Positions 6,934 to 16,010 of a DNA stretch of 64,000 nt are shown in pieces. Numbering within the stretch: position 1 is the stretch's first letter; each line of letters starts with the position of its first letter. The translations under genes were made by a program, and so were the position numbers. Source of the stretch: Pyxidicoccus xibeiensis (GTDB lineage: Bacteria > Myxococcota > Myxococcia > Myxococcales > Myxococcaceae); assembly GCF_024198175.1 (NCBI RefSeq), contig NZ_JAJVKV010000010.1, positions 248,001 to 312,000 of the forward strand, read 5' to 3'. The notes under the pieces were generated by a model. It did not search any database and had not been told where the DNA came from. It saw only the letters and a list, made by a program, of their open reading frames with translations.

Positions 6934-9050
6934 GCCAGCGCGTCCCCGAGGAGTCGCTCCCCACCGAGCTGTCGGCCTTCGCCGCCGTGGAGGCCGCCTA
7001 CCCCGCCGAGCTGGGCCGCGTCTGTGAGGCGCTGCTGCGCGGCCTGCCGGTGATGATTGAGGCCGACAAGGAGCTGACGCCCTACTTCTACAAGTGCCTG
7101 CGAGACAGGCTGAAGAAGGACGGCAAGCAGTTCCTCTACCTGGACGGCCGCGCCGCGCAGGAGCCGCCTCCGGGCATGCCCCCGCCCAGCATGATGGCCA
7201 CGCTCATCGGCCAGCTCCGGGACGCGGTGCGCGGCGCGGTGCGGGAGCGCATCGTCGTGCTGCCCCACCTGGACCTGCTCACCACCAGCAGCGGCGGCCT
7301 CACCTCCGAGGCGCGCGAGGTGATTCCACTCCTGTACGAGAACCCCGAGATGGTCTGGGTCGGCTTCAAGGACCCGTCCTTCGCGGTGCCCCGCGTCATC
7401 GAGAACCTCTTCCCGCACAAGGAGAGCATCCTCGGCGTGGGGCGCGACCGTCTGCGCTACCTCATCACCCAGCGCGAGTGCCGCAAGTTCGGCCGGGGCC
7501 TGCTGCCGTACACGCTCTACAAGCACGTCTCTGGCGTCAACGCCGTGCGCCTGCGCCGGCTGCTGGGCGCGATTACGGGCGAGGACTACCCCGCGGACCC
7601 GAGGCCCGCGTACGCGCAACTGCGCACCGCCACGCTCACCGGCAACCTCAGCGTGCCGGACATGGACCTGAACGCGGACATCGGCGGCTACGCCAAGGTG
7701 AAGGAGCGGCTCCAGCGCGAGATTCTGGACGTGCTCGCGCACAAGGACACGCTGAGCGACCCCGAAGCGGTGAAGCGCGTGGAGGGGCTGCTGCCGCGCG
7801 GGATGATTTTCTGGGGCCCGCCGGGCACCGGCAAGACGCTGTTCGCCAAGGCCATGGCGTCCTCGCTGGGCGCGGCGGTGCAGGTGGTGAGCGGCCCGGA
7901 GCTGAAGAGCCGCTGGGTGGGCGAGAGCGAGGAGAACCTGCGGCAGATCTTCGTGCGTGCCCGGCAGGCCGCGCCCAGCATCATCGTCTTCGACGAGCTG
8001 GACTCCTTCGCCGCCGCGCGTGGGACCTTCACCGGCTCCGGCGTGGAGCACTCCATGGTGAACCAGCTCCTCACGGAGATGGACGGCTTCCGCAAGGAGG
8101 AGCTGGTCTTCGTGGTGGGCACCACCAACTTCATGGAGTCGCTGGACCCGGCGCTCCTGCGGCCCGGCCGCTTCGAGTTCCAGCTGTGCATCCCCTACCC
8201 CAACAGCGCGGACCGCCGCGCCATCCTGTCCATCTACGACAAGAAGCTGGGCCTGGGCATGACGGAGCGCGCCCTGGACTACGCGGTGAAGCGCACGGGC
8301 GACCTGGTGGAGGGCACCGGCACGCGCTTCTCCGGCGACCACATCCAGGCGCTGTGCCGCGCCCTGGCCCGGCGCCGGCTGCGCGAAGCAAAGCAGACAT
8401 CCACCGAGGCGGTGGACGTGGAGAGCGCCCTCTCCGACTTCCTCGACCGGCCGGAGCTCACGCCCGCGGAGGAGAAGGTGGTGGCCACGCACGAGGCCGG
8501 CCACGCGGTGTGCGCTCTCTTCTGCCCGCATGCGCCCGCCATCGACCGCATCAGCATCCGCGGGGACCTGGCCGGCTCGCTGGGCCACGTGAAGTACGCG
8601 GACCCGGCGCACCGCTACGTCGTCACGCGCGGGCAGCTGCTGGACAGCATCTGCATGCTCTTCGGAGGCCGCGAGGCGGAGGCGCTGCTGCTGGACGACC
8701 TGTCCCTGGGCAGCGCGCACGACCTCGCCCGTGCCACGGAGATTGCCCGCGAGCTGGTGGAGGAGCTGGGCATGGGCGGCGACGGGGTGCCGGTGCGGCG
8801 CTTCGATGCTCCAGGACGCGAGGCCGACCGGCACGCCCTCTCCGACTCCACGCGCAGCACGTTGGAGGCCGCGGTGCAGGTGGTGCTGGAGGAGCAGCGT
8901 ACCCGGGCGCGCGACATCCTCCAGCGTGAGAAGGCGCGGCTCATGGCGCTGCGGGACTTGCTCATCGAACGCAAGGTGTTGGACCGCGAGGCCTTCACCC
9001 ACCTGGCGCCCGCCGCGGCGGCGCAGAAGAAGGAGCCCGCCCATGGCTAG
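6930..9050 (+). CDS. Soluble FtsH-like AAA+ zinc protease
   Basis: 706 residues. A non-FtsH N-terminal domain (about 1-240) lacks the TM hairpin of housekeeping FtsH. The AAA module follows: Walker A GPPGTGKT at 296-303, Walker B SIIVFDELDS near 350-359, second-region LLRPGRFEFQ. The peptidase domain carries HEAGH at 521-525, the FtsH helix TPAEEKVVATHEAGHAV, and the third-ligand region LGSAHDLARATEIARELVEELGMG. All protease ligands appear intact, so this should be an active ATP-dependent protease, probably cytosolic. It sits fourth in a five-gene operon with overlaps at both ends. Its expected MoxR and vWA partners lie 11.6 kb downstream, after an inserted segment. Substrates are unknown; defence or stress roles have been proposed for ternary systems of this type. 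Confidence 0.9.
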   Translation: MSQRVPEESLPTELSAFAAVEAAYPAELGRVCEALLRGLPVMIEADKELTPYFYKCLRDRLKKDGKQFLYLDGRAAQEPPPGMPPPSMMATLIGQLRDAVRGAVRERIVVLPHLDLLTTSSGGLTSEAREVIPLLYENPEMVWVGFKDPSFAVPRVIENLFPHKESILGVGRDRLRYLITQRECRKFGRGLLPYTLYKHVSGVNAVRLRRLLGAITGEDYPADPRPAYAQLRTATLTGNLSVPDMDLNADIGGYAKVKERLQREILDVLAHKDTLSDPEAVKRVEGLLPRGMIFWGPPGTGKTLFAKAMASSLGAAVQVVSGPELKSRWVGESEENLRQIFVRARQAAPSIIVFDELDSFAAARGTFTGSGVEHSMVNQLLTEMDGFRKEELVFVVGTTNFMESLDPALLRPGRFEFQLCIPYPNSADRRAILSIYDKKLGLGMTERALDYAVKRTGDLVEGTGTRFSGDHIQALCRALARRRLREAKQTSTEAVDVESALSDFLDRPELTPAEEKVVATHEAGHAVCALFCPHAPAIDRISIRGDLAGSLGHVKYADPAHRYVVTRGQLLDSICMLFGGREAEALLLDDLSLGSAHDLARATEIARELVEELGMGGDGVPVRRFDAPGREADRHALSDSTRSTLEAAVQVVLEEQRTRARDILQREKARLMALRDLLIERKVLDREAFTHLAPAAAAQKKEPAHG

Positions 9051-9309
9051 CCTCATCCTCCGGCTGCAAGTAGACCCGGCGACGGGCCGCAAGGACGTCA
9101 TCATCCAGTACGAGAGTGACTCGGACGCGCTGCCCATGGAGCACGAGGAGGAGCACCGCCGCCTCGTGGACAAGCTCATCGCCGGCGGCACGCTGAAGGC
9201 GTCCGAAATCGGCCGCGTCATCGTCCAGCGAGACACCCCGGCCGGCCAGGCCGCCGAGCCCACGTCGGTGGCCGAGGAGGCTTCCGGCAAGGTGGGTCAG
9301 AAGGCCTGA
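9043..9309 (+). CDS. Small ternary-system protein (88 aa), intact copy
   Basis: 88 residues, overlapping the FtsH-like gene by 8 bases, so probably translationally coupled to it. It reads as beta strands (LILRLQVDPATGRKDVIIQYES), a charged helix (EHEEEHRRLVDKLIAGG), a strand (GRVIVQRD) and a tail ending EEASGKVGQKA. I do not know its function. Its importance here is genetic: both ends of this gene are repeated, with the middle deleted, at 17263-17358, directly in front of the other half of the system. Position and size match a small X component of FtsH-MoxR-vWA systems. Confidence 0.75.
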   Translation: MASLILRLQVDPATGRKDVIIQYESDSDALPMEHEEEHRRLVDKLIAGGTLKASEIGRVIVQRDTPAGQAAEPTSVAEEASGKVGQKA

Positions 9310-9538
9310 CGTGCGTGTCGGCGCTCTCGAGGCCGGGCGCTCGCGGCCGCTCTGAGCCCCCGCGGAGCGCAGGCCAAGGCGTCAGTCCCGCCGAGCGTTG
9401 CGCCTGCCGCCACCACCCGGCACGAGCCGGGGCTCCCCGTCCCGCCCGCCTGCCCTGGCAGGGGCGCTGCACGCGCCAGCCGTTCCTAGCTTGGACGGTG
9501 CGGGGCTCTTCTACCGCGGCCTCGCGGAGGAGAGCACC
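9310..9538 (+). other. Left junction of inserted segment; decayed start of the next ternary-system gene
   Basis: No gene is supported here. Directly after the stop at 9307-9309, GTG 9315 begins MSALSRP, which parallels the MSTLVFP start that follows the duplicate stop at 17356-17358. The similarity fades within about 20 bases. The rest reads as GC-rich, out-of-frame sequence up to the ribosome site (GCGGAGGAGAG, 9524-9534) of the FAD oxidase. I interpret it as the broken stub of the 1091-aa gene now found at 17363, plus the oxidase promoter region. Confidence 0.5.
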
Positions 9539-10993
9539 ATGCCCGTGGACCCGCAGCGTGAACATGCCAAGCCCGGCGGAGGGCTACCCTCGGGACTGAC
9601 GCCCGACCGGGTGGAACAACTCAGAGCCCAGCTGCGCGGTGGGCTCGTCCGGCCGGGAGACGCTGACTACGAAGAGGCCTGCCGCATCTACAACGCCATG
9701 ATTCGCAAGCGCCCGGCGCTCATCGCCCGGTGCACCGACGTGGCGGATGTCATCGCCACCGTCAACCTCGCCCGCGAGCAGGGGCTCACCCTCGCCATCC
9801 GTGGCGGCGGTCATAACGGCGGCGGGCTCGGCCTGTGCGACGAAGGCGTGGTCGTGGACCTGTCCCGCATGCGAGGCGTCCGGGTGGACCCGAACGCGCG
9901 CACGGTGCGCGTCTCGGGCGGCAGTGTCTGGGGGGATGTGGACCACGCCACCCATGCCTTCGGCCTCGCCGTCCCCTCGGGCATCATCTCCACCACGGGC
10001 GTGGCCGGCCTCACGCTGGGCGGAGGCATCGGCCATCTCTCGCGCCGCTTCGGCCTCACCGTCGACAGCCTGCTCTCCGTGGACCTGGTGCTCGCGGACG
10101 GGCGCTTCGTCACCGCGAGCGCCGAGCAGCACCCGGACCTGTTCTGGGCCGTGCGCGGTGGTGGCGGCAACTTCGGTGTCGTCACCTCCTTCCAGTTCCG
10201 AGCCCACCCGGTGGACACCATCATCGGCGGCCCCACCCTCTGGCCCCTGGAGCGCACCACGGAGGTGATGCAGTGGTACCGCGAGTTCCTCCCCGCCGCA
10301 CCCGAGGAGCTCAACGGCTTCTTCGCCTTCATGACCGTCCCGCCCGTGGCCCCGTTCCCCAAGGAGCTGCACCTGAAGAAGATGTGCGCGGTGGTGTGGT
10401 GCTACACCGGGGACCCGGCGCGCGCGGATGAGGTGTTCGCGCCGGTGCGCGCGCTCTCCCCAGCGCTGCATGGCGTGCACCCCATGCCCTTCCCCGTCCT
10501 GCAGAGCGTCTTCGATGGGCTCTACCCACCGGGCCTGCAGTGGTACTGGCGCGCGGACTTCGTGCGGGAGCTGAAGGACGAGGCCATCGCCCGGCACGCG
10601 GAGTTCGCCGAGCGGCTGCCGACGATGCACTCCACCATGCACCTGTATCCCATCGACGGGGCGGTGCACCGGGTGGCGCCCGGAGACACCGCGTTCAGCT
10701 ACCGGGATGCACGCTGGGCCGAGGTCATCGTCGGCGTGGACCCCTCGCCGGAAAAGGCACAGGCAATCACCACCTGGGCGAAGGAGTACTGGGACGCGCT
10801 GCACCCCTACTCAGAGGCCGGCGCCTACGTGAACTTCATGATGGACGAGGGCCAGGAGCGGGTGCAGGCGACGTACCGGGACAACTACGCCCGGCTGGTG
10901 CAGGTGAAGGACCGCTACGACCCGGACAACCTCTTCCATGTGAACCAGAACATCCTCCCCACGGCCAGGGGCCCGGCCATGCCGAAGGCCTGA
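9539..10993 (+). CDS. FAD-linked oxidoreductase, berberine-bridge-enzyme type
   Basis: 484 residues starting at ATG 9539, with GGAGGAGAG five bases upstream. The PCMH FAD-binding domain carries the covalent-flavin histidine motif RGGGHNGGG (H92) and the Gly-rich VAGLTLGGGIGHLSRRFGLTVDSL. The cysteine that makes the second covalent bond in bicovalent members is Val here, so a single His-FAD link is expected. The C-terminal BBE tail is present (YDPDNLFHVNQNI). These enzymes oxidise sugars, alkaloids or polyphenols with O2. No signal peptide is present. It stands alone inside the 8-kb segment separating the AAA+ halves, followed by two GC-rich hairpins. Confidence 0.9.
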   Translation: MPVDPQREHAKPGGGLPSGLTPDRVEQLRAQLRGGLVRPGDADYEEACRIYNAMIRKRPALIARCTDVADVIATVNLAREQGLTLAIRGGGHNGGGLGLCDEGVVVDLSRMRGVRVDPNARTVRVSGGSVWGDVDHATHAFGLAVPSGIISTTGVAGLTLGGGIGHLSRRFGLTVDSLLSVDLVLADGRFVTASAEQHPDLFWAVRGGGGNFGVVTSFQFRAHPVDTIIGGPTLWPLERTTEVMQWYREFLPAAPEELNGFFAFMTVPPVAPFPKELHLKKMCAVVWCYTGDPARADEVFAPVRALSPALHGVHPMPFPVLQSVFDGLYPPGLQWYWRADFVRELKDEAIARHAEFAERLPTMHSTMHLYPIDGAVHRVAPGDTAFSYRDARWAEVIVGVDPSPEKAQAITTWAKEYWDALHPYSEAGAYVNFMMDEGQERVQATYRDNYARLVQVKDRYDPDNLFHVNQNILPTARGPAMPKA

Positions 10994-11009
10994 GCAAGGC
11001 CCTGCGCGA

Positions 11010-11032
11010 GCACCGGAGCGGACTGCCGGTGC
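11010..11032 (+). terminator. Hairpin after FAD oxidase
   Basis: Seven-base perfect stem GCACCGG / CCGGTGC with a nine-base loop, 17 bases after the oxidase stop. No U-tract follows, which is usual in very GC-rich genomes. It is a likely terminator or 3'-end stabiliser, unproven. Confidence 0.4.
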
Positions 11033-11053
11033 CCGCCTCATGAAGATGCACCG

Positions 11054-11079
11054 GCGCCGGGCTCGCGAGGGCCCGGCGC
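11054..11079. terminator. GC-rich bidirectional hairpin between convergent genes
   Basis: Nine-base perfect stem GCGCCGGGC / GCCCGGCGC with an eight-base loop. It lies between the ends of the plus-strand oxidase (10993) and the minus-strand redoxin gene (11098), the expected place for a shared terminator. No T-run is present. Confidence 0.45.
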
Positions 11080-11097
11080 GATGCGCCTCCCGCCGCG

Positions 11098-11553
11098 TCA
11101 GTCCCAGGCCAGCGGGGCCTGACACTCGCCGCACTGCCGCTGCGCCAGGTCCAGCCACGCCAGCGCCTCGTCCAGCACGCGCTGCGGGGTGCCGGAGTGG
11201 AGGTCCACCGCCGCGTACAGCCCGCCGAAGCGGCTGGCCACGCCGAGGCGGCCCTGGCCTCCGAAGACCTCCGCCAGCGCGTAGGACACCCGGCCCTCCA
11301 CGTCCACCAGGGCCCCCGGAGGCACCGGCACGCCCTCACGTCCCGGGGGCACCACCGTCATCACCTCGGCCTCCTCCTTGCGCAGCCCCGGAGCGCGCTC
11401 CTGGAGCGCCCGGTGCAGCGCCTGGCACACGTCACAGCCGGGGTGCAGCAGGGCCACCAGCATGTCGCGCCGCTGCCACGCGTCCAGCGTGCCACGCGGA
11501 GGGCCGCTTGCCGCCTCGAGCCGGAACAGGGGGACCTCGCCTCGCTCGTGCAT
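11098..11553 (-). CDS. Thioredoxin/redoxin-fold protein with two CxxC motifs
   Basis: 151 residues starting at 11553, behind a strong ribosome site (GAGGAGGTGGAGG). It has a redoxin-like layout: an N-terminal region, then MLVALLHPGCDVCQAL with the redox pair C40/C43 at the start of a helix, and later strands (VPVPPGALVDVEGRVSYALAEVF). A second CxxC pair (C141/C144, QCGECQ) sits near the C-terminus. The protein is not secreted (no signal peptide). The second CxxC could be a resolving pair or a zinc site. It probably reduces disulfides or peroxides, but the substrate is unknown. It is transcribed opposite to both neighbours and looks like a single-gene unit. Confidence 0.7.
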   Translation of the reverse strand: MHERGEVPLFRLEAASGPPRGTLDAWQRRDMLVALLHPGCDVCQALHRALQERAPGLRKEEAEVMTVVPPGREGVPVPPGALVDVEGRVSYALAEVFGGQGRLGVASRFGGLYAAVDLHSGTPQRVLDEALAWLDLAQRQCGECQAPLAWD

Positions 11554-11646
11554 CCTCCACCTCCTCTCCTCTCGATAACCACGGCGCGAAGGAAAACATG
11601 GGCCATGAACTTCCGGAGTTGCATGGATTCCTAGTAGGACAGCTCC

Positions 11647-13338
11647 ATGAGCCCCTACCCCCGCCCCGCCGTACGCCCGCGAGACGCGGCGCTGTTCCTC
11701 GTCCTCGGGCTGCTCACCCTGGCCCTGCCCGCTTCCGCGGGCGGGCGCTACTACAACCACTCGGGCAGCATCGAGACGAGCCACCCGAGCTGGATGGCCG
11801 CGTTCCCGGACTCGACGAGCCTCGCGGCCATGTCCCTGCCCGGAACGCACGACACCATGGCGTTCACCAACGCAGGAGGAGACCTGACCCAGACGCAGTC
11901 CCTGAACCTGCGCGCCCAGCTCGACGCGGGCATCCGGGCGCTCGACATCCGCTGCCGCCACATCGACAACGCCTTCGCCATCCACCACGGCGTCGTCTAC
12001 CTGAACGTCAACTTCACGGATGTCCTGAACACCGCCATCCAGTTCCTGAACGCGAACCCTCGCGAGACGCTCGTGATGCGCGTGAAGAAGGAGCATACGG
12101 AGGAGAACGTCACGCGGACCTTCGCCCAGACCTTCGAGTGGTACCGGGACCAGCCCGCCTTCTCGCCGTACATCTGGAGGGGGAGCCACGTCCCCACCCT
12201 GGGAGAGGCGCGCGGGAAGATCGTCATCCTGGACGACTTCGCTGGCGGCGCCTACGGCATCCGCTGGTCGGCCCTGGACCTCCAGGATGACTGGACCGTG
12301 TCCACCGTCTTCGACATCGACGACAAGTGGAACAAGGTCCGCGCCCACCTGGAGAGGACGAACACGGGCTCCCCGTCCACGCTGTATGTGAACTTCCTGA
12401 GTGGCTCGTCCGCGGGGGCCTTCCCCTACGTGGTGGCGGGCGGAGCGGGCTCGGTGGCCCGCGGCGTCAATGACTTCGCTATCGACTACCTGGTGGGCGC
12501 CAACGTCCAGCGTGCGGGAATCCTGATGATGGACTTTCCTGGCGCGGGGCTCGTCGACGCCATCCTGGCCCTCAACTACCGGCTGCTGCCCGCCTCGAGC
12601 AGCCTGCCCGCCGACCTCTCCACCATCTTCAGGAACATCTCCTACACCCTCGGGGGCAATGCCGAGAACCGCTGGAACGGAGTGCATGCCTTCGTCCACA
12701 ACGCCGCGCCCGGACGGAACTGGCATGTGATGGCCCTGAAGCAGAGCTGGGGAGCCTGGATGAACTACGACGGGACCTTCCTCCAGTCTGACTCCATGGA
12801 TGGCTACACCCACCTCGCCTTCACCTCGCGCACGGTGACGAGCGCGGTCAGCAGGAGCTACCTGGAGGGCTACGTGAATGGGCAGCTGTCCAGCCTGTCG
12901 GGGAGCTCGGCGGACCGGGCCACCCAGCTCTTCAACCGGGTGAAGGCACGCTTCCCCTTCCAGAGCTGGTCCGTGGTGGTGAAGCAGGCCCCCGGCGGGC
13001 TGAGCAACTGGGCGTACTCGGACTACGGGATGGCCGCCAAGCTCACGCTGGGCGACTACACCTACGCCGTCCAGGGGTACTCCGCGCAGGACGGTGTGTA
13101 CCTCTACGAGCACGTGAACTTCGAGGGCAACGTGCTGCGCCTGACCTCGAACGTGGCCCACCTCGGGAGCGTCGGCTTCGACGACAGCCTGTCCTCCATC
13201 CGCATCCTGGGCCCTTACCTGGCGACCTTCTGCGAGCACCCCGACCTGACCGGCCGCTGCTTCAGCACGTCCACCCAGCTGAGCAACGTGGGCAGCGCCT
13301 GGAATGACGTGGTCACCTCCGTGGCGATTCAGCGGTAG
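11647..13338 (+). CDS. Secreted PI-PLC-domain protein with C-terminal beta/gamma-crystallin domain
   Basis: 563 residues. A signal peptide (to about ASA31) precedes a phosphatidylinositol-specific phospholipase C X-domain: first catalytic His in SLPGTHDT (H68), second in AIHHGVVY (H113/H114), and conserved RALDIRCR before it. Bacterial PI-PLCs cleave phosphatidylinositol or GPI without needing calcium. The last 90 residues form a beta/gamma-crystallin domain (VYLYEHVNFEGNVLRL, then FCEHPDLTGRCF and DVVTSVAIQ), a fold known in myxobacteria from the calcium-binding spore-coat Protein S. The middle, about residues 320-460, is unassigned. Its 3' end overlaps the convergent ABC-ATPase gene by ten bases. 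Confidence 0.87.
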   Translation: MSPYPRPAVRPRDAALFLVLGLLTLALPASAGGRYYNHSGSIETSHPSWMAAFPDSTSLAAMSLPGTHDTMAFTNAGGDLTQTQSLNLRAQLDAGIRALDIRCRHIDNAFAIHHGVVYLNVNFTDVLNTAIQFLNANPRETLVMRVKKEHTEENVTRTFAQTFEWYRDQPAFSPYIWRGSHVPTLGEARGKIVILDDFAGGAYGIRWSALDLQDDWTVSTVFDIDDKWNKVRAHLERTNTGSPSTLYVNFLSGSSAGAFPYVVAGGAGSVARGVNDFAIDYLVGANVQRAGILMMDFPGAGLVDAILALNYRLLPASSSLPADLSTIFRNISYTLGGNAENRWNGVHAFVHNAAPGRNWHVMALKQSWGAWMNYDGTFLQSDSMDGYTHLAFTSRTVTSAVSRSYLEGYVNGQLSSLSGSSADRATQLFNRVKARFPFQSWSVVVKQAPGGLSNWAYSDYGMAAKLTLGDYTYAVQGYSAQDGVYLYEHVNFEGNVLRLTSNVAHLGSVGFDDSLSSIRILGPYLATFCEHPDLTGRCFSTSTQLSNVGSAWNDVVTSVAIQR

Positions 13339-14087
13339 TGCGTGGCAATCCAGTCGCCATCAATCCGCTGGATGGTGATGTCCAGCTCGTAGACGGCGCG
13401 GAGGACCTCGGAACGCATGATGTCCTCCGCGCGCCCCTGGAACGCCACCTTCCCGTCGCGCATCGCGATGATGTGGTCGGAGTAGCAGGACGCGAAGTTG
13501 ATGTCGTGCAGCACCAGCACGACGCTCTTTCCGAGCACGTCGGCTGCATGCCTCAGCTGCTTCATCATGCCCACCGCGTGCTTCAGGTCCAGGCCATTGA
13601 GCGGCTCGTCCAGCAGCACGTAGTCCGTGTCCTGACAGAGCACCATCGCCACGAAGGCCCGCTGGCGCTGGCCGCCCGACAGCTCGTCCAGGAACCGCTC
13701 CGCCAGCGCCCCGAGCCCCATGTGCTCGATGGCCCGCTCCACGTGCTCCCGGTCCTGCACCGTCGGCCGTCCCTTGGAGTGCGGATAGCGGCCGAACGTC
13801 ACCAGCTCCCGCACCGTCAGCCGCGCGGTGAGGTGGTTGTCCTGACGCAGGATGGCCAGCCTCTTGGCGAGCACGTCCCCGGACGTGGTGGTGACGTCCA
13901 GGCCGTCCACCAGCACCGTCCCCGACGACATGGGCAGCACCCGGCTCACCATCGACAGCAGGGTCGACTTGCCGGCCCCATTGGGTCCGATGATGGAGGT
14001 GATGCCGCCCACCGGAAGCCGCAGGCTGACGCCGTCCACCACGAGCGTGTCGCCGTAGCGCTTGGTGACGTTCTTCGCCTCGATCAT
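13329..14087 (-). CDS. Iron-siderophore ABC transporter ATP-binding protein
   Basis: 252 residues. Walker A is GPNGAGKS at 34-41, with Q-loop LRQDNH, signature LSGGQRQRAF, Walker B DYVLLDEPLNGLDLKH and switch His VLVLHDINFA. It most resembles FepC/YclP-type importers. The start at 14087 overlaps the permease stop by four bases (ATGA). The C-terminus reads DITIQRIDGDWIATHYR. It is the last gene of a four-gene operon (binding protein, two permeases, ATPase) and should energise uptake of a ferric siderophore or similar catechol/carboxylate chelate. The longer upstream reading frame is a shadow over the permease. Confidence 0.92.
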   Translation of the reverse strand: MIEAKNVTKRYGDTLVVDGVSLRLPVGGITSIIGPNGAGKSTLLSMVSRVLPMSSGTVLVDGLDVTTTSGDVLAKRLAILRQDNHLTARLTVRELVTFGRYPHSKGRPTVQDREHVERAIEHMGLGALAERFLDELSGGQRQRAFVAMVLCQDTDYVLLDEPLNGLDLKHAVGMMKQLRHAADVLGKSVVLVLHDINFASCYSDHIIAMRDGKVAFQGRAEDIMRSEVLRAVYELDITIQRIDGDWIATHYR

Positions 14088-15058
14088 CTCGTGGCCTTTC
14101 TCATGAGCAGCGCGAGGAACACCAGGCCCCCCAGGAACTCGATGATGACCCGCGGGTTGGTGTCGAGCCCGAAGACCCGCTCCAGGACGAACTGCCCTGA
14201 GACCAGGGCAATGGCGGCGATGAGCGCGGCGGCGGGCAGGACGAGCGCATGCCGGTACGTGTTCGTCACGGAATAGGCGAGGTTGGCGACCAGGAGGCCG
14301 AGGAACGTCACGGGGCCCACCAGGGCCGTCGACACCGAGACCAGGACCGCCACCAGGGCCAGGACCCACGCCACCGTCCTCGAGTAGTCCACACCCAGGT
14401 TGATGGCCACCTCCCGGCCCAGCACCAGGACGTCGCAGGCCCGCAGCAGCCGGAAGCCCAGCACCGTGGCGCCCAGCGTCAGCCCTCCTGCGACGAGCAG
14501 CAGCCCGTGCTCGGGGTCGTTGAAGCTCGCGAAGAACCGGTCCTGCAGGAAGACGAACTCGTTGGGCTCGATGACGCGCTGGAGGAAGCTCGCCAGGCTC
14601 CGGAACAACACGCCCAGGACCACGCCGATGAGCAGCAGCAGGTGGACGCTGCCCTGGACGACGCCGAACAGCCACCCGTTCACCAGCGCGGAGAAGATCA
14701 CCATCAGGGTGACCTCCACGCCGAATAGGAGCCATGGGTCCAGCCCCGCCACCGTGGTGGACCCGAGGACGAAGACCAGGCACGTCTGGATGAGCACGTA
14801 GAGGTAGTCGAACCCCATGATGGCGGGCGTCAGCACGCGGTTGCCCGTCACCGTCTGGAACAGCACCGTGGACACCGCGATGGCGTAGCCGACCAGCACC
14901 GCGGTCGCGAGCTTCCGCGCCCGGAACGGCAGAATGAAGTCCCACTGGCCGCCCGCGTCGACGAGCATGAACAGGGCGGCGCAGGCCAGCGTCACGCCTC
15001 CGAGCACCAGCAGCGTGCGCTCGGGCCTGGCGACCCCTGCGCTGGCGCTAGCCGACAC
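14084..15058 (-). CDS. FecCD/BtuC-family siderophore permease (second subunit)
   Basis: 324 residues with about nine to ten hydrophobic helices, typical of FecCD/BtuC permeases. Conserved landmarks include GDxxVLGR-like ACDVLVLGREVAINLGVDY (the cytoplasmic coupling helix that contacts the ATPase), followed by VGPVTFLGLLVANLAYSV. It overlaps the upstream permease by 11 bases and the ATPase by four, so the stoichiometry of the complex is probably fixed by translational coupling. It resembles the YclO side of Bacillus-type petrobactin transporters more than FepD/G, but this is only a reading by eye. Confidence 0.88.
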   Translation of the reverse strand: MSASASAGVARPERTLLVLGGVTLACAALFMLVDAGGQWDFILPFRARKLATAVLVGYAIAVSTVLFQTVTGNRVLTPAIMGFDYLYVLIQTCLVFVLGSTTVAGLDPWLLFGVEVTLMVIFSALVNGWLFGVVQGSVHLLLLIGVVLGVLFRSLASFLQRVIEPNEFVFLQDRFFASFNDPEHGLLLVAGGLTLGATVLGFRLLRACDVLVLGREVAINLGVDYSRTVAWVLALVAVLVSVSTALVGPVTFLGLLVANLAYSVTNTYRHALVLPAAALIAAIALVSGQFVLERVFGLDTNPRVIIEFLGGLVFLALLMRKATR

Positions 15059-16010
15059 GGGCGCCCCTCCTCAGCAGGAGGTACAGGAAGAGGACGCTGC
15101 CGATGACGCCAGCGATTGTGCCTCCCGGAATCTCGTAGGGGTGGCGCACCACGCGCCCGATGATGTCGCACAGCAGCACGAACCCGGCGCCGGTCACCGC
15201 GACCCAGGGAATGGAGCGGCGCGCGTTGTCGCCCATGAGCCGGGTGACGAGGTTGGGCACGATGAGGCCCAGGAACGGAATCATCCCCACGGTGACGACG
15301 ACCATCGCGGTGACCAGGGCGACGATGACGAGCCCGAGCGCGATGATGCGCGGGTAGTTCAGCCCGAGGTTGGTGGTGAACGTCTCTCCCATGCCCGCCA
15401 CCGTGAAGCGGTCGGCGGCGACGTACGCGACACAGGTCAGCCCCAGCGTCACCCAGAGCAGCTCGTACCGCCCGCGCAGGACGGTGGAGAAGTCGCCCGT
15501 GGTCCACGCGTTGACGGACTGCAGCAGGTCGTACCGGTACGCGAAGAACGTCGTCGCCGAGTCGATGATGCTCCCCAGGACGAGCCCCACCACCGGGACG
15601 AGCAGCGCCGAGCGCAGCGGAAGGCGCCGCAGCACGAGCAGGAACAGCGCCGTTCCCCCCAGGGCGAAGAGCGTGGCGACCAGCATCTTCCCGAGCACCG
15701 GCAGGCCCGGGGCCAGCAGGGTGGCGGCCAGCAGGCCGAGGCTCGCGGACTCCGCCGTCCCCGCCGTGGTGGGCTCCACGAAGCGGTTGCGCGCAATCAT
15801 CTGCATGAGCAGGCCCGCCACCCCTAGCGACGTGCCCGCCAGCATGATGGCGAACATGCGCGGCACGCGGCTGATGACCAGCACCTGCACGGCACGGTCA
15901 TCCGGGCCGGGGGAGAACACGGCGTCCCACGACACGTGACTGGCGCCGATGAGGAGGCTGACCCCGGCCAGCACGGCGAGGACGACCGCGGCGATGAGCG
16001 GACGCGTCAC
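15048..16010 (-). CDS. FecCD/BtuC-family siderophore permease (first subunit)
   Basis: 320 residues, polytopic. Typical BtuC-family features are RVPRMFAIMLAGTSLGVAGLLMQMIARN near residue 50 (the RLPR-x4-GAxLAxSGxxxQ family block) and the coupling-helix region MGETFTTNLGLNYPR, then GMIPFLGLIVPNLVTRLMGDNARRSIP. With the following permease it forms the heterodimeric channel. Its start overlaps the stop of the binding-protein gene by four bases (16007-16010). Function: inner-membrane passage of a ferric siderophore. Confidence 0.9.
   Translation of the reverse strand: MTRPLIAAVVLAVLAGVSLLIGASHVSWDAVFSPGPDDRAVQVLVISRVPRMFAIMLAGTSLGVAGLLMQMIARNRFVEPTTAGTAESASLGLLAATLLAPGLPVLGKMLVATLFALGGTALFLLVLRRLPLRSALLVPVVGLVLGSIIDSATTFFAYRYDLLQSVNAWTTGDFSTVLRGRYELLWVTLGLTCVAYVAADRFTVAGMGETFTTNLGLNYPRIIALGLVIVALVTAMVVVTVGMIPFLGLIVPNLVTRLMGDNARRSIPWVAVTGAGFVLLCDIIGRVVRHPYEIPGGTIAGVIGSVLFLYLLLRRGARVG

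Noticed and set aside
11098-13239. 713-codon minus frame over the PI-PLC gene
   Set aside because: Only its last 151 codons form a sensible redoxin-like protein with its own ribosome site; the rest is antisense to a well-supported gene.
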